DNA from: Pseudomonas sp. StFLB209
Lineage (GTDB): Bacteria; Pseudomonadota; Gammaproteobacteria; Pseudomonadales; Pseudomonadaceae
NCBI RefSeq assembly: GCF_000829415.1
Contig: NZ_AP014637.1
Span: forward strand, 806,001 to 870,000
DNA length: 64,000 nucleotides
Reading direction: 5' to 3'
The position numbers and the translations under genes were made by a program. The notes under the pieces were generated by a model. That model ran no database searches. It saw only the letters and a program-made list of their open reading frames with translations, and was not told the origin of the DNA. The number at the start of each line of letters is the position of its first letter. The first letter of the stretch is position 1. Positions 1-8,649 of the stretch are shown piece after piece.

Positions 1-748
1 TCGCCAACGAAAATGGCGGCGCAGCACTCAACCAGGGCGGTTGAGAACTTGTGTTGCGCATCTTTGCGCCGGTTCCTGATCCTGGCATGGAGGGCGCGAA
101 CACGTGCCCTCTTGCCAGCACGCTGAGCGATGCCCAGCTTCTGCTCCAGGTGCGATATTGGCGCCCTATCAGCACTTGGCCCTCAGACGTTGTCGCCGCC
201 GCTTTAAGGCCCAGGTCGATGCCAACTGCGGCAGTGCCGATGCACAGCTTGCTCTGAACCTGCACGCAGATATTGAGATACCAGCGCCCCCTGGCATCTT
301 CACTGAAACTGCCGGCCCGCAGGGCATACTGACTTAAACCGTAGCTGTCCCACAGGCCAAACCTGAACCCGGCGAACTGAATCTGAGCATTCTTGTATTG
401 CAAGGCACGCGCCTTGAATGGAATCCAGCCCAGACTGTATTTGGGGTTGCTCCTGCTGGACACCCGCCAATTGAGCCTGGAACGCTTGAACTGCTTACGG
501 ACCTTGGCGTAGTCCTCGCAAACCTGCTGCACGGTGGGCGAGCCGATCTGCACGCCGTCGCATTTGCTTAATCCATTGGTCAGCTTTTGCAGGTCAAAAC
601 CGGAGAGCCACTGGTGGCGTTCCCGGATGGCGCGATGACTCGTTTCATTGCAGTAGTTCCACACCAGATTGACCTCGCGCGCCATCGCAAGCAGCGTTTT
701 CGCGTGCTTGTCTTTGATTCGGAGCTTGAGGGTCCTGGTGTGGTTCAT
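1..748 (-). pseudogene. Degenerate IS200/IS605-family TnpB (OrfB) transposase, cut by the left edge
   Basis: Read on the minus strand from the ATG at 748, the frame opens with MNHTRTLKLRIKDKH, a typical TnpB/OrfB N-terminus, followed by WNYCNETSH. One frame holds to about 290, where a lost base shifts it; the next frame carries a RuvC-like segment (VGIDLGLKAAATT) with the first catalytic Asp. A second shift near 148 restores a helical basic stretch (GIAQRAGKRARVRALHARIR) that runs off the window. TnpB proteins are RNA-guided nucleases carried by these elements. Two frameshifts make this copy non-functional. It lies head to head with a TnpA remnant, as in divergent IS605 elements. The family is clear; the exact element is not identified. 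Confidence 0.8.
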
Positions 749-758
749 GGCATGAATT

Positions 759-978
759 ATGGTTTGGTCTTTCAAGCCATGGGTGGCGTTGTCGAATCGG
801 GTGGCTTCACTCAAGAGGGTATCATCCAGACTGCTGCGTAAGCAGTTCGGGGATTTCCACCCTTGGCTCAAGCGAAGGGGTGTCCTCTGGTCGCCATCCT
901 GCTTCGCCTCTAGCTGCGGCGGTGCGCCGATTGAAATCCTGCGCCAATACATCGAAGAACAGCAGACTCCCAACCAGG
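759..978 (+). pseudogene. C-terminal remnant of IS200/IS605 TnpA (HUH/Y1 transposase)
   Basis: The plus-strand frame reads SLKRVSSRLLRKQF, then LWSPSCFASSCGGAP and QYIEEQQTPN. These are hallmark C-terminal segments of Y1 transposases, covering the Ser-Ser-Arg helix, the LWSxS.F stretch and the final helix that normally holds the catalytic Tyr (here in QYIEEQ). The N-terminal half with the HUH motif is missing, and an in-frame stop lies just upstream of 759. After about 978 the frame stays open to 1199 without family similarity, so the natural stop is also lost. It is divergent from the tnpB relic. Confidence 0.7.
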
Positions 979-1003
979 ACGCCTGCGGCGTCCGCGCTCT
1001 CGA

Positions 1004-1023
1004 CCTCGGGCTAAACCCCGAGG
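1004..1023. repeat. Perfect 7-bp hairpin at the presumed IS200/IS605 end
   Basis: CCTCGGG and CCCGAGG are separated by a six-base loop, about 25 bases beyond the TnpA remnant. IS200/IS605 transposases recognise subterminal hairpins at element ends, so this is a candidate end of the wrecked element. The cleavage site itself cannot be placed from one copy. Confidence 0.45.
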
Positions 1024-1070
1024 CTTCTCGCGCATATGGTGACGGGGGCGACAGTCATTGCTTCGAACAG

Positions 1071-1162
1071 CTTCGTGGGCAAGCCGACTCCCACCGGATG
1101 AGAGTCGTGCTTGCTAATCGCGTTACACACAAACTCTGTGGGAGGCTCTGCTGGCGAACAGC
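1071..1162. repeat. Degenerate REP-like inverted pair
   Basis: Two stretches resemble decayed Pseudomonas REP sequences in opposite orientation: 1071-1097 (GTGGGCAAGCCGACTCCCAC) and 1134-1162 (CTGTGGGAGGCTCTGCTGGC). Such pairs (REPINs) are common in intergenic DNA of the genus. Both are imperfect, so the call is tentative. Confidence 0.35.
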
Positions 1163-1182
1163 ATTCAACGCCGATACGTGCT

Positions 1183-2040
1183 TTACGGCCCCGCCTTGAG
1201 AATCACCGTACACGTCATCCCCGCCGCCAGCACAAAATCCTCCGGCCACGGATCAAGCCGGATGCGTACCGGCACCCGCTGGGCCAGGCGTACCCAGTTG
1301 AAGGTCGGGTTGACATCGGCCAGCAGCTCACGGCTTTGCGGGTTGTCGCGGTCGTAGATGCCGCGGGCGATGCTGTCGACCCGGCCGGTCAGGCGCTCGC
1401 CGCTCATCATCTCCAGTTCTGCCATATCGCCGACCTGCACATGGGGCAGTTTGGTTTCTTCGAAGTAGCCGTAAACCCAGAACGAATGCCGGTCGATCAG
1501 CGCCAGCTTGGCCTCGCCGGCATGGGCATAGTCGCCGCGATGCACGTTGAGGTTGGTTATGTAGCCGTCCACTGAAGCGCGCACCTGAGTGCGTTGCAGG
1601 TTCAGTTCGGCGATTTCCAGACGGGCCTGGGCCTGCCGGTAATCGGCTTCGGCGCTCAAGGCCAGATGCCCTGTATCATCGCGGTTTTCGGCAGAGATCA
1701 CCCGTGTATCCATGTCGGCGCGGCGCTTGGCATTGCTGGCGCGCATCTGCCAGGCGGCCTTGCGCGCAGCCACTTCGGCGCGGGCCTGCTTGACCGCCAG
1801 TTGGTAATAATCGGGGTCGATCTGCAGCAGCAGATCGCCCTTTTTCACTGTCTGGTTATCGCGCACCGCAACATCAACTACTCGCCCGGACACCTCCGGC
1901 GCCACGTTGATGATGTCGGCCCGCACCCGGCCATCGCGGGTCCAAGGGGTCTGCATGTAATGCACCCACACCGCACGCCCCAGCGCAATCGCCACGGCCA
2001 GGATCAACAAGGTAGCGGCGACACCGAACAGCTTTTTCAT
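1183..2040 (-). CDS. HlyD/EmrA-type periplasmic adaptor (AaeA-like)
   Basis: A 285-aa membrane-fusion protein with one N-terminal membrane anchor (residues about 5-27), a biotinyl-lipoyl-like segment (GRVVDVAVRDNQTVKKGDLL), a central coiled coil rich in Ala/Arg/Glu, and a beta-barrel domain. It would bridge the inner-membrane FUSC pump to an outer-membrane channel. The ATG at 2040 is chosen over the GTG at 2055 because GAGAGA lies at ribosome-binding distance. It starts 21 bp after the DUF1656 gene and is last in an OMF-FUSC-DUF1656-HlyD operon. The set matches E. coli aaeXAB, which exports p-hydroxybenzoate and related acids; the substrate here is inferred. Confidence 0.88.
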   Translation of the reverse strand: MKKLFGVAATLLILAVAIALGRAVWVHYMQTPWTRDGRVRADIINVAPEVSGRVVDVAVRDNQTVKKGDLLLQIDPDYYQLAVKQARAEVAARKAAWQMRASNAKRRADMDTRVISAENRDDTGHLALSAEADYRQAQARLEIAELNLQRTQVRASVDGYITNLNVHRGDYAHAGEAKLALIDRHSFWVYGYFEETKLPHVQVGDMAELEMMSGERLTGRVDSIARGIYDRDNPQSRELLADVNPTFNWVRLAQRVPVRIRLDPWPEDFVLAAGMTCTVILKAGP

Positions 2041-2061
2041 CCCAGGTTCTCTCACCAGGCA

Positions 2062-2262
2062 TCAACGATAGAGGCCCAGCGCCAGAGCGCCGAACACACA
2101 GACAAACAGGCTCAGGCGCAACAACGCCGGGTGCCAGAACAGGCGGTACAGGTCCAGGCTCGCCAGCAACCGGTCCAACAGCCAGGCAAACAGCATGGCC
2201 AGCACAAACAGCAAGCCCATGCCCGGCATGTACAGGTCGAACACAGCGATCTCACGCAGCAT
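2062..2262 (-). CDS. DUF1656 small membrane protein (AaeX-like)
   Basis: A 66-aa protein with two hydrophobic segments (about residues 9-27 and 45-64) and the family N-terminus MLREIAVFDLYMPGM. DUF1656 proteins (E. coli AaeX) are almost always encoded beside an HlyD adaptor and a FUSC transporter; their role in the pump is unknown. The start overlaps the 3' end of the FUSC gene by 11 bp, which points to translational coupling. Confidence 0.87.
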   Translation of the reverse strand: MLREIAVFDLYMPGMGLLFVLAMLFAWLLDRLLASLDLYRLFWHPALLRLSLFVCVFGALALGLYR

Positions 2263-4435
2263 CTGGCCCCCCCGCAACAGGCAGTGGCTGACCGAACCCC
2301 GCCAGCGGCGATTGCGGATCGAGCAGGCAGGTGCGAATAAAGTGCAGATAACTCTCGACCCGGCGCAGTGGCGAGGTCTCGAAATGCGAGGCAAATGGCT
2401 CTTCGGTGTGCCTGACCCTGGCAATCGCCCGGTCCACGGCTGCCAGGCTGTGTCCCAGGTTGCGTGCATCGGGCTGGATGAACAGGCGGATCAGCGCACG
2501 GCCCATGACCCGGATCGACAGCCGCCACGAGCGATGCTGCGCATAGCTGGGATGGACCGGCAGCAGCGCCTGTTCGCGGCGCAGCTCGATGATCGCGTGG
2601 CCGATCTCCAGCACCACGAACATCCAGCGCAACAACTCGCGCTGCACCTGCGGCTTACCAGCGGCCAAGGCGTCAGCCTGGTGCATCACGTCGCGGGTCT
2701 GGCTTTCGAAGCTCGACCCCAGACGCTTGAGCGGCGCGCTGATGGCAAACACCACCTGGCGGCGCAGGTCGTCCTCCAGATGGCGCCACATCCAGCGGCT
2801 GTTGGGCGGCAGGATCACTGCGCCGGCCGCTGTGCAAACCAGCATGGCCACCAGCATGGCGAGGTAATCATTGATAAACGCCGACGGGTCGTAATGGGCC
2901 AGATTGCCCGGCAGTGAACCCATGCAGAAAAACAGCAACAGGCCCAGACCATAGCCGCTCCACTGCGCCCGTGAGGACAGAAAGGTCCCGACCACAAACA
3001 CTGGCGCCAGCACCATGCATAGCAGCGCGAAACCGTCGATATGCGCAAAGACCACAAAGGTCTCGACAAAGCCGAGCAGCGCCGCCAGTGCCGTACCGCA
3101 GCCGATCTGCAGCGACAGACGCCAGGGGTTGGCGTTCATCGAGGACAGCGCCACGGTCACCGCCGCGACCACGATCATGGTCGCGCCACTGGGCCAGGCG
3201 GTCAGCACCCACCCGGCACTGAGCAGGCCGACCACCAGGCTGGCGCGAACCCCGGCGCCCCATGCCGCCATGGCGTTAGTGCGATTGACGAAGGGTTCTT
3301 GCCACTGTTCACGCACGTGGTTGTGGTCGGCCAGCGAGGCGTGGGTCTGCGCATAGTTGTGCAGGTCGCAGACCAGCCGGTACAGCAGTTCGAACGCCGT
3401 GTGAAAGTCCAGCCGCTCGGCTTCACTGGGGCTATCGGCCTCCAGTTCGCGGCGCATCTGCCGTACCCGTGGCGGCAGCTCTTGTTTCCAGTATTCCAGG
3501 CCAATCACCAGCCGCGCCGCCGCTTCCAGAGTCAGGGCATGGTCGGCGCAACTTTCCAGCAAACTCGCCAGGCTGAGCACGCCCGGTTCGATGCGTTTGA
3601 GCACCCTCGTCAGTTGCTGGCTGCGCAGGCGCTCCAGCAACTGATGCAGAGCATTGAAGCGCGTGGTGACGGCCATGAACTCGCTGTTAAGGCGGTTGAT
3701 CCGGCCATTGCGCCGCCGCATGTACGGGTCTTCGAACAGGGTCACACTGCGCAGCCCTTCCAGGCCGATAGCCTCTGCAACGAAGCGCAGATTGCCGGCC
3801 TCGAAGGCGTCTGGCGGATGGCCCTCACGCAATCCGTCCACGGCAAAGCGGGCAAAGCGGCCAAAGCGCTGGAACAAGCTGTTGCGCAGCGCGGCGCCAG
3901 CGCTCTGCGGCAGGATCGCAGCGCTGACCAGGGTGGAGCAGACGATGCCGAGAAAAATCTCCAGCACGCGCCAGACCGCCGCCATGAACGCGGCCTCCGG
4001 ATGCGCCAGGCTCGGCAGGCCGATCAACGCGGCGGTGTAGCCGGCCAGTACGAAGGCGTAGGCGCGAAAGTTGCGAAAGCGCGCAGCCCCCGCCGCACAC
4101 AGCCCCACCCACAAGGCCAGGCAACCGAGAAACGGCACTGAGTCCTGCCCGAATAGCGCCATGAGCAGCACCATCATGCTCGACCCCACCAGGGTGCCGA
4201 GCAGCCGATAGAAGCTCTTGGCAAACACCTGACCACTTTGCGGCTGCATGACCAGAACCACCGTGATTACCGCGATGCGCGGCTGCGGCAACTCCAGACG
4301 CAAGGCCAGCCAGTAAGTCAGATACACCGCCAGCAAGACCTTGGCGATATACACCCAGGTAACGCCGTCGCTGCGCAACCACACATCAAATTCCCGGCGC
4401 CAGGGCAAGGCAGCTTCGGGCACGCTAACGCTCAT
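2252..4435 (-). CDS. FUSC-family aromatic-acid exporter (AaeB-like)
   Basis: A 727-aa inner-membrane protein with the family's duplicated layout: a first block of membrane helices at about residues 35-175, a long cytoplasmic segment with coiled-coil character (about 180-380), and a second helix block at about 395-545, followed by a cytoplasmic tail. Length and layout fit AaeB and other fusaric-acid-resistance (FUSC) pumps. It sits 24 bp after the NodT-like channel gene and overlaps the DUF1656 gene. Export of aromatic carboxylates is known for the family; the actual substrate is not evident. Confidence 0.88.
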   Translation of the reverse strand: MSVSVPEAALPWRREFDVWLRSDGVTWVYIAKVLLAVYLTYWLALRLELPQPRIAVITVVLVMQPQSGQVFAKSFYRLLGTLVGSSMMVLLMALFGQDSVPFLGCLALWVGLCAAGAARFRNFRAYAFVLAGYTAALIGLPSLAHPEAAFMAAVWRVLEIFLGIVCSTLVSAAILPQSAGAALRNSLFQRFGRFARFAVDGLREGHPPDAFEAGNLRFVAEAIGLEGLRSVTLFEDPYMRRRNGRINRLNSEFMAVTTRFNALHQLLERLRSQQLTRVLKRIEPGVLSLASLLESCADHALTLEAAARLVIGLEYWKQELPPRVRQMRRELEADSPSEAERLDFHTAFELLYRLVCDLHNYAQTHASLADHNHVREQWQEPFVNRTNAMAAWGAGVRASLVVGLLSAGWVLTAWPSGATMIVVAAVTVALSSMNANPWRLSLQIGCGTALAALLGFVETFVVFAHIDGFALLCMVLAPVFVVGTFLSSRAQWSGYGLGLLLFFCMGSLPGNLAHYDPSAFINDYLAMLVAMLVCTAAGAVILPPNSRWMWRHLEDDLRRQVVFAISAPLKRLGSSFESQTRDVMHQADALAAGKPQVQRELLRWMFVVLEIGHAIIELRREQALLPVHPSYAQHRSWRLSIRVMGRALIRLFIQPDARNLGHSLAAVDRAIARVRHTEEPFASHFETSPLRRVESYLHFIRTCLLDPQSPLAGFGQPLPVAGGPDAA

Positions 4436-4459
4436 CAGGTCTATGTCCAGAGGTGATTT

Positions 4460-5959
4460 CTAGTTGTGGTTTGTCGCCAGGCCGGCAGGTATCTGCGGGG
4501 CCTTTAACTGCGGTTCGGCAGGAGAATCCTGGCCGGCCTGCAGGCCCCCACCCAAAGCGATCGACAAGTCTGCATAAGCGCTTAACCGCGCGGCCTCGAC
4601 CTGTTGCTCGATACCCTGCAGGCGCCACAGGCGGGTCTGGCTGTGCAGCACACTCAGGTAGTCGACCAGCCCGCGCTGCCAGGCCAGGCGCGCCAGGGCG
4701 CACAGCTCATTGGCCTTGGCCACTGACTCGGCAGCCAGACGTTGTTGCTGCTCAAGGGAGTGACGCCGCACCAGTTGGTCAGCGATGCCTTGCAGGGCGC
4801 TGACCAGGGTCTGCCGGTAATGCGCCACCGCCAGGTCGTAAGCGGCGCTGGCCTGACCCAACTCGCCGCGCAGACGCCCGCCGTCGAAGATCGGCAGGCT
4901 GATGGCAGGGCCTGCGTTGTACGCCAGCTTACTGGCGGTCAAGAACTCCAGCATGCCGCCACCGGTGGCCATATAGCCGAGGCTGGCAGTCAAATCGACA
5001 TTGGGATAGAAGCCCGCTTGCGCCACGGCGATGCCCCGCGCCTGGGCGGCGACCTGCCAGCGGCTGGCAACCACATCGGGGCGCTGACCCAGAAGTTGCG
5101 CAGGCACAGCAGTGGGCAATGGCAACGGCTGGTGGAGTGTCAGTAACGGCCGCTTGAGGCTCGCCGCGTGCTCCGGCCCAAGCCCGGCCAGCGCGGCCAG
5201 TTGGTGGCGGCTCAGCTCAATGGCTTCATGCACGCCGTCGATCTGCCGATGAGTCTCCGGCAGCGATGCTTCGGCCTGGCTCACCTCCAGTTGGGTGCCG
5301 ATACCGGCTTGCAGACGCTGCCGGGCCAGCTCGGCAATCTGCACCTGCTGGGCCAGCGTCGCCTCAAGAATGTCGAGCTGCGCATATTGCAAGGCCAACT
5401 GGATATAGGCGTGGATGACATTGCCCTGCAATTGCAGTTGCGCCTGACGCTGCTCGGCGGCGCGTTGCTGAGCGATATCCAGTGCCCGCTCGCTGGCGTT
5501 ACGCTCACGCCCCCAGAGATCAAGATCCAGGCTCAGGTTCAGGCCGGCATTGTTGTCCCAGGTGTGGGAGTCAGCCAGATTGCCAGGGCCATAAAAGCCA
5601 TCGTCGGGCCAGCCTCTACGGGCCAGGCGGCCACCGCTAGTGAGCTGCGCAGCCTCACGTGACTGGGCAACACCGGCCATGGCCTGAGCCTCGCGAACCC
5701 GCGCAGTTGCCGCTTGCAGGCTCGGGCTGCCACGGCTGGCGCGTGCGATCCAGGTGTCTAACTGCGGGTCGCCATAGGCACGCCACCACTGCGTCGCCGG
5801 CCAGTGGGCGTCACGGTTGGCCAGGTCAATGGCCAGTTCGGCGGTGGGTAGCAGATCGGTGTGCGGCTGGATGCCTTGGGTGGAAATGCAGCCGTTGAGT
5901 AACACGGATACTGCCAGGACATTGAACGTTTCAAGCGCTCTGATGAGGCAACGCGGCAA
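4460..5959 (-). CDS. NodT-family outer-membrane efflux lipoprotein
   Basis: A 499-aa TolC/OprM-type channel. The N-terminus ends in a lipobox (VLLNGC), predicting a lipid-anchored Cys at residue 23. Two outer-membrane efflux repeats follow, with typical segments such as PSLQAATARVREAQA and LGQRPDVVASRWQVAAQARG. It is first in the efflux operon and supplies the exit duct for the FUSC/HlyD pump. The only start keeping a full signal sequence is a TTG at 5959 with no strong Shine-Dalgarno, so the exact start is uncertain. E. coli aaeXAB lacks its own channel gene; this operon has one. Confidence 0.87.
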   Translation of the reverse strand: MPRCLIRALETFNVLAVSVLLNGCISTQGIQPHTDLLPTAELAIDLANRDAHWPATQWWRAYGDPQLDTWIARASRGSPSLQAATARVREAQAMAGVAQSREAAQLTSGGRLARRGWPDDGFYGPGNLADSHTWDNNAGLNLSLDLDLWGRERNASERALDIAQQRAAEQRQAQLQLQGNVIHAYIQLALQYAQLDILEATLAQQVQIAELARQRLQAGIGTQLEVSQAEASLPETHRQIDGVHEAIELSRHQLAALAGLGPEHAASLKRPLLTLHQPLPLPTAVPAQLLGQRPDVVASRWQVAAQARGIAVAQAGFYPNVDLTASLGYMATGGGMLEFLTASKLAYNAGPAISLPIFDGGRLRGELGQASAAYDLAVAHYRQTLVSALQGIADQLVRRHSLEQQQRLAAESVAKANELCALARLAWQRGLVDYLSVLHSQTRLWRLQGIEQQVEAARLSAYADLSIALGGGLQAGQDSPAEPQLKAPQIPAGLATNHN

Positions 5960-6159
5960 GGCTGCAAATTCCCGGAGAAATAACGCGACTGTCTGAATGA
6001 CGGCGATTCTAGGGCGGGCTCAGGAAAGCGATAAGCAGGGTAAAAAGGGAATCTTTGTTACCGAAACGGAAATAATCGCCAAAGGAGGATGGACAGAGGC
6101 TGGTTACTTCGTGTCACAATTTGCTACAACCGTGATTGACGTTGCTTCCGAGAAGTTCC

Positions 6160-7098
6160 ATGGACACCCTGCAAAACATGCGCGCCTTCAGTTGTGTGGC
6201 GCAAGCGGGCAGCTTTACTGCGGCCGCTGCACAACTGGACACTACCACTGCGAATATTTCCCGTGCGGTCTCCAATCTCGAAGCGCACCTGCAGACCCGC
6301 CTGCTGAACCGCACCACGCGGCGCATCGCGTTGACCGAAGCCGGCAAGCGCTACCTGCAACGCTGCGAGCAGATTCTGGCGTATGTCGAACAAGCCGAAG
6401 CCGAGGCCAGTGATGCCCATGCGCGACCGGCCGGGTTGCTCAAGGTGCATTCGATGCCTGGTATTGGCCAGCACTACGTGATCGACGCCATCGCCCGCTA
6501 CCGCAGTGACCATCAGGATGTGGCGTTTGACCTGACCCTGACCAATCGGGTGCCGGATCTGCTGGAAGATGGCTACGACGTGTCGATCGTGCTGGCCAGT
6601 GAATTGCCGGACTCGGGCTTTGTATCGCAGCGTCTGGGCATCACTTACAGCATCGTCTGTGCCTCACCTGCGTACATCAGGGCGCGGGGCATGGCGCATA
6701 AGCCCGCAGACTTGCTGGGGCATGACTGCCTGCGGCTGGTGAGCCCGGTGTTTCCGCTGGACAAGTGGCCGTTTACCGGCCCGGATGGCCAGGAGATGGT
6801 CACGCTGAAGAGTTCACCGTTTCTGGTCAATTCGGCCGAAGCGATGAAGACAGCGATTGCCAGCGGCATGGGCGTGGGGATTCTGCCAATCTACTCGGCC
6901 ATCGACGGCCTGCGTGACGGCACGCTGGTAAGGGTCTTGCCGCGCTATCGCTTCCAGGAGCTGAATCTGTATGCGGTGTATCCATCGCGGCAGTACCTGG
7001 ATGCCAAGATCAAGACCTGGGTGGAGTATCTGCGCAGCACCTTGCCGGAGATTCTGGCGGCCGATGAGGCGGATTTGCAGGTGTATACGCTGGATTGA
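6160..7098 (+). CDS. LysR-family regulator divergent from the efflux operon
   Basis: A 312-aa LTTR: an N-terminal winged HTH (MRAFSCVAQAGSFTAAAAQL, then NLEAHLQTRLLNRTTRRI) and a PBP2-type effector domain. The ATG at 6160 is preceded by GAGAAG at good spacing; upstream in-frame codons lack this. It is divergent from the NodT-FUSC-DUF1656-HlyD operon across about 200 bp, the same arrangement as aaeR/aaeXAB, so it probably activates the pump in response to an aromatic acid. The ligand is inferred. Confidence 0.88.
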   Translation: MDTLQNMRAFSCVAQAGSFTAAAAQLDTTTANISRAVSNLEAHLQTRLLNRTTRRIALTEAGKRYLQRCEQILAYVEQAEAEASDAHARPAGLLKVHSMPGIGQHYVIDAIARYRSDHQDVAFDLTLTNRVPDLLEDGYDVSIVLASELPDSGFVSQRLGITYSIVCASPAYIRARGMAHKPADLLGHDCLRLVSPVFPLDKWPFTGPDGQEMVTLKSSPFLVNSAEAMKTAIASGMGVGILPIYSAIDGLRDGTLVRVLPRYRFQELNLYAVYPSRQYLDAKIKTWVEYLRSTLPEILAADEADLQVYTLD

Positions 7099-7242
7099 GG
7101 CTATGCGGTGCGCTGGCCGCTTTCACAGAGGCGGCGTGATGAGTACCTCTTGAGTACGACACAAGTCCGGTGGGAGTGGCCGGCCGGCGCTCCGGTTGCC
7201 GACGAAAGCGCCGAAAAGTTTGCAGTCAGGTTCTTTGCCGCG

Positions 7243-7527
7243 GTTGTCTGGACTGCGGGTTTCGCCCCGACGGGCGACCCCATTTTGAAAGCAGCAAAAT
7301 GGGGGAAAACTGCTTGCTCCTGGTTTGGGTCCGCCCTGCGGGCGGACTTCCCTCTGTCCGGCGCCGATTCGGGGGCCGGCGCGATGGGCGTCCTGCCCAG
7401 CGCACCTGAAACCGACATCCATGTCGGTTTCTCCCCCAAATCGACGCCTACCCTCGGCCAGCACCCAAGTCGCGATTCGCGTCATCTGTGCCATCTCCGC
7501 TCGAAAAGCAAAAGCAACATCAACGGC
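7243..7527 (+). repeat. Structured dispersed intergenic repeat, copy 1
   Basis: This about 285-bp stretch is closely similar to 54391-54670 in the same orientation. It holds four hairpins: 7263-7276 (5-bp stem), 7278-7304 (10 bp), 7329-7347 (8 bp, loop TGC) and 7408-7431 (11 bp, loop CC), plus a GC-rich GCGCCG/CGGCGC stem near 7361-7382. Stem changes between the copies are largely compensatory (see findings). All reading frames across it look spurious. The rest of the gap 7099-7674 holds a REP-like GC palindrome near 7170-7190 and the leader of the next gene. The element's name and function are unknown to me. Confidence 0.85.
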
Positions 7528-7674
7528 ACCAGCACAAGCCCTGAGGTTGTCGCAGCAGCTTGAGGTCCTCGATGTGTTTTGCCACTCATCGGTTGTACGA
7601 CAAGAAAACGGCTGACCTGTGCGCGGGGGAATGTTAGCGTGCTACTCATTCATCCGCTCAAGAGTGAACGCACA

Positions 7675-8649
7675 ATGAAAAAAACCGTACTCGCCTTCAG
7701 CCGTGTCAATCAGGAGATGGCCGAACGCCTGGCGCAGGACTTCAACGTGATTATTCCCGACCCGAAGAAGGGCGATATCAATGCTCAGTTCAACGAGGCA
7801 TTGCCCGAGGTGCACGGGTTGATCGGTTCGGGGCGCAAGCTGGGGCGTGAGCAGCTGGCGACGGCTGAGCGTCTGGAAGTGGTGTCGAGCATTTCGGTGG
7901 GTTACGACAATTATGATGTCGAGTACCTCACTGAGCGCGGTATTGCGCTGACCAACACCCCGGACGTGTTGACCGAAAGTACCGCCGACCTTGGTTTTTC
8001 GCTGATCATGAGCAGCGCCCGCCGCGTTGCGGAGCTCGATGCCTACACCAAGGCCGGTAACTGGAAGCGCAGTATCGAGCCGCCGCATTTCGGCACTGAT
8101 GTGTACGGGAAAACCCTGGGTATCGTCGGCATGGGCAACATCGGCGCAGCCATCGCCCGACGCGGTCGGCTGGGTTTCAACATGCCCATCCTGTACAGCG
8201 GCAACAGCCGTAAAAGCGCACTGGAACAAGAGCTGGGCGCGCAGTTCCGTAGCCTGGATCAACTGCTGGCCGAGGCTGATTTCGTCTGCCTGGTGGTGCC
8301 GTTAAGCGACAAGACTCATCACTTGATCGGCAAGCGTGAGCTGGGGTTGATGAAGAAAAGCGCCATTCTGGTGAATATCGCCCGTGGACCGGTCGTAGAC
8401 GAGCCGGCGCTGATCGAAGCCTTGCACAACGGCACCATTCGCGGCGCAGGCCTGGACGTCTACGAGAAGGAGCCGCTGTCGGAGTCGCCGCTGTTCAAGC
8501 TCAGCAACGCGGTGACCCTGCCGCACATTGGCTCGGCCACCACCGAGACCCGCCAGGCCATGGCTGACCTTGCCTACCAGAATCTGCGCAGCGCCCTGCT
8601 CGGTGAGCGGCCGCAGAATCTGGTCAACCCGCAAGTGTGGAAGGGCTGA
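7675..8649 (+). CDS. ghrB: D-isomer-specific 2-hydroxyacid dehydrogenase (glyoxylate/hydroxypyruvate/2-ketogluconate reductase type)
   Basis: A 324-aa NAD(P)H-dependent dehydrogenase. The Rossmann motif is GIVGMGNIGAAIARR (about residue 150). The catalytic Arg lies in LVNIARGPVVDE, Glu in YEKEPL, and His in LPHIGSAT. Length and motifs fit the GhrB/TkrA group that reduces glyoxylate, hydroxypyruvate or 2-ketogluconate; substrate preference cannot be read from sequence. The ATG at 7675 starts MKKTVLAFSR, and the longer upstream frame has no support. It stands alone, with repeat copy 1 about 150 bp upstream. Confidence 0.8.
   Translation: MKKTVLAFSRVNQEMAERLAQDFNVIIPDPKKGDINAQFNEALPEVHGLIGSGRKLGREQLATAERLEVVSSISVGYDNYDVEYLTERGIALTNTPDVLTESTADLGFSLIMSSARRVAELDAYTKAGNWKRSIEPPHFGTDVYGKTLGIVGMGNIGAAIARRGRLGFNMPILYSGNSRKSALEQELGAQFRSLDQLLAEADFVCLVVPLSDKTHHLIGKRELGLMKKSAILVNIARGPVVDEPALIEALHNGTIRGAGLDVYEKEPLSESPLFKLSNAVTLPHIGSATTETRQAMADLAYQNLRSALLGERPQNLVNPQVWKG

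Noticed and set aside
7101..7494. Open frames inside repeat copy 1 with [17 protein letters not shown] translations
   Set aside because: The same translation recurs in copy 2, and differences between copies fit hairpin pairing better than codon constraint; such annotated proteins are probably spurious.
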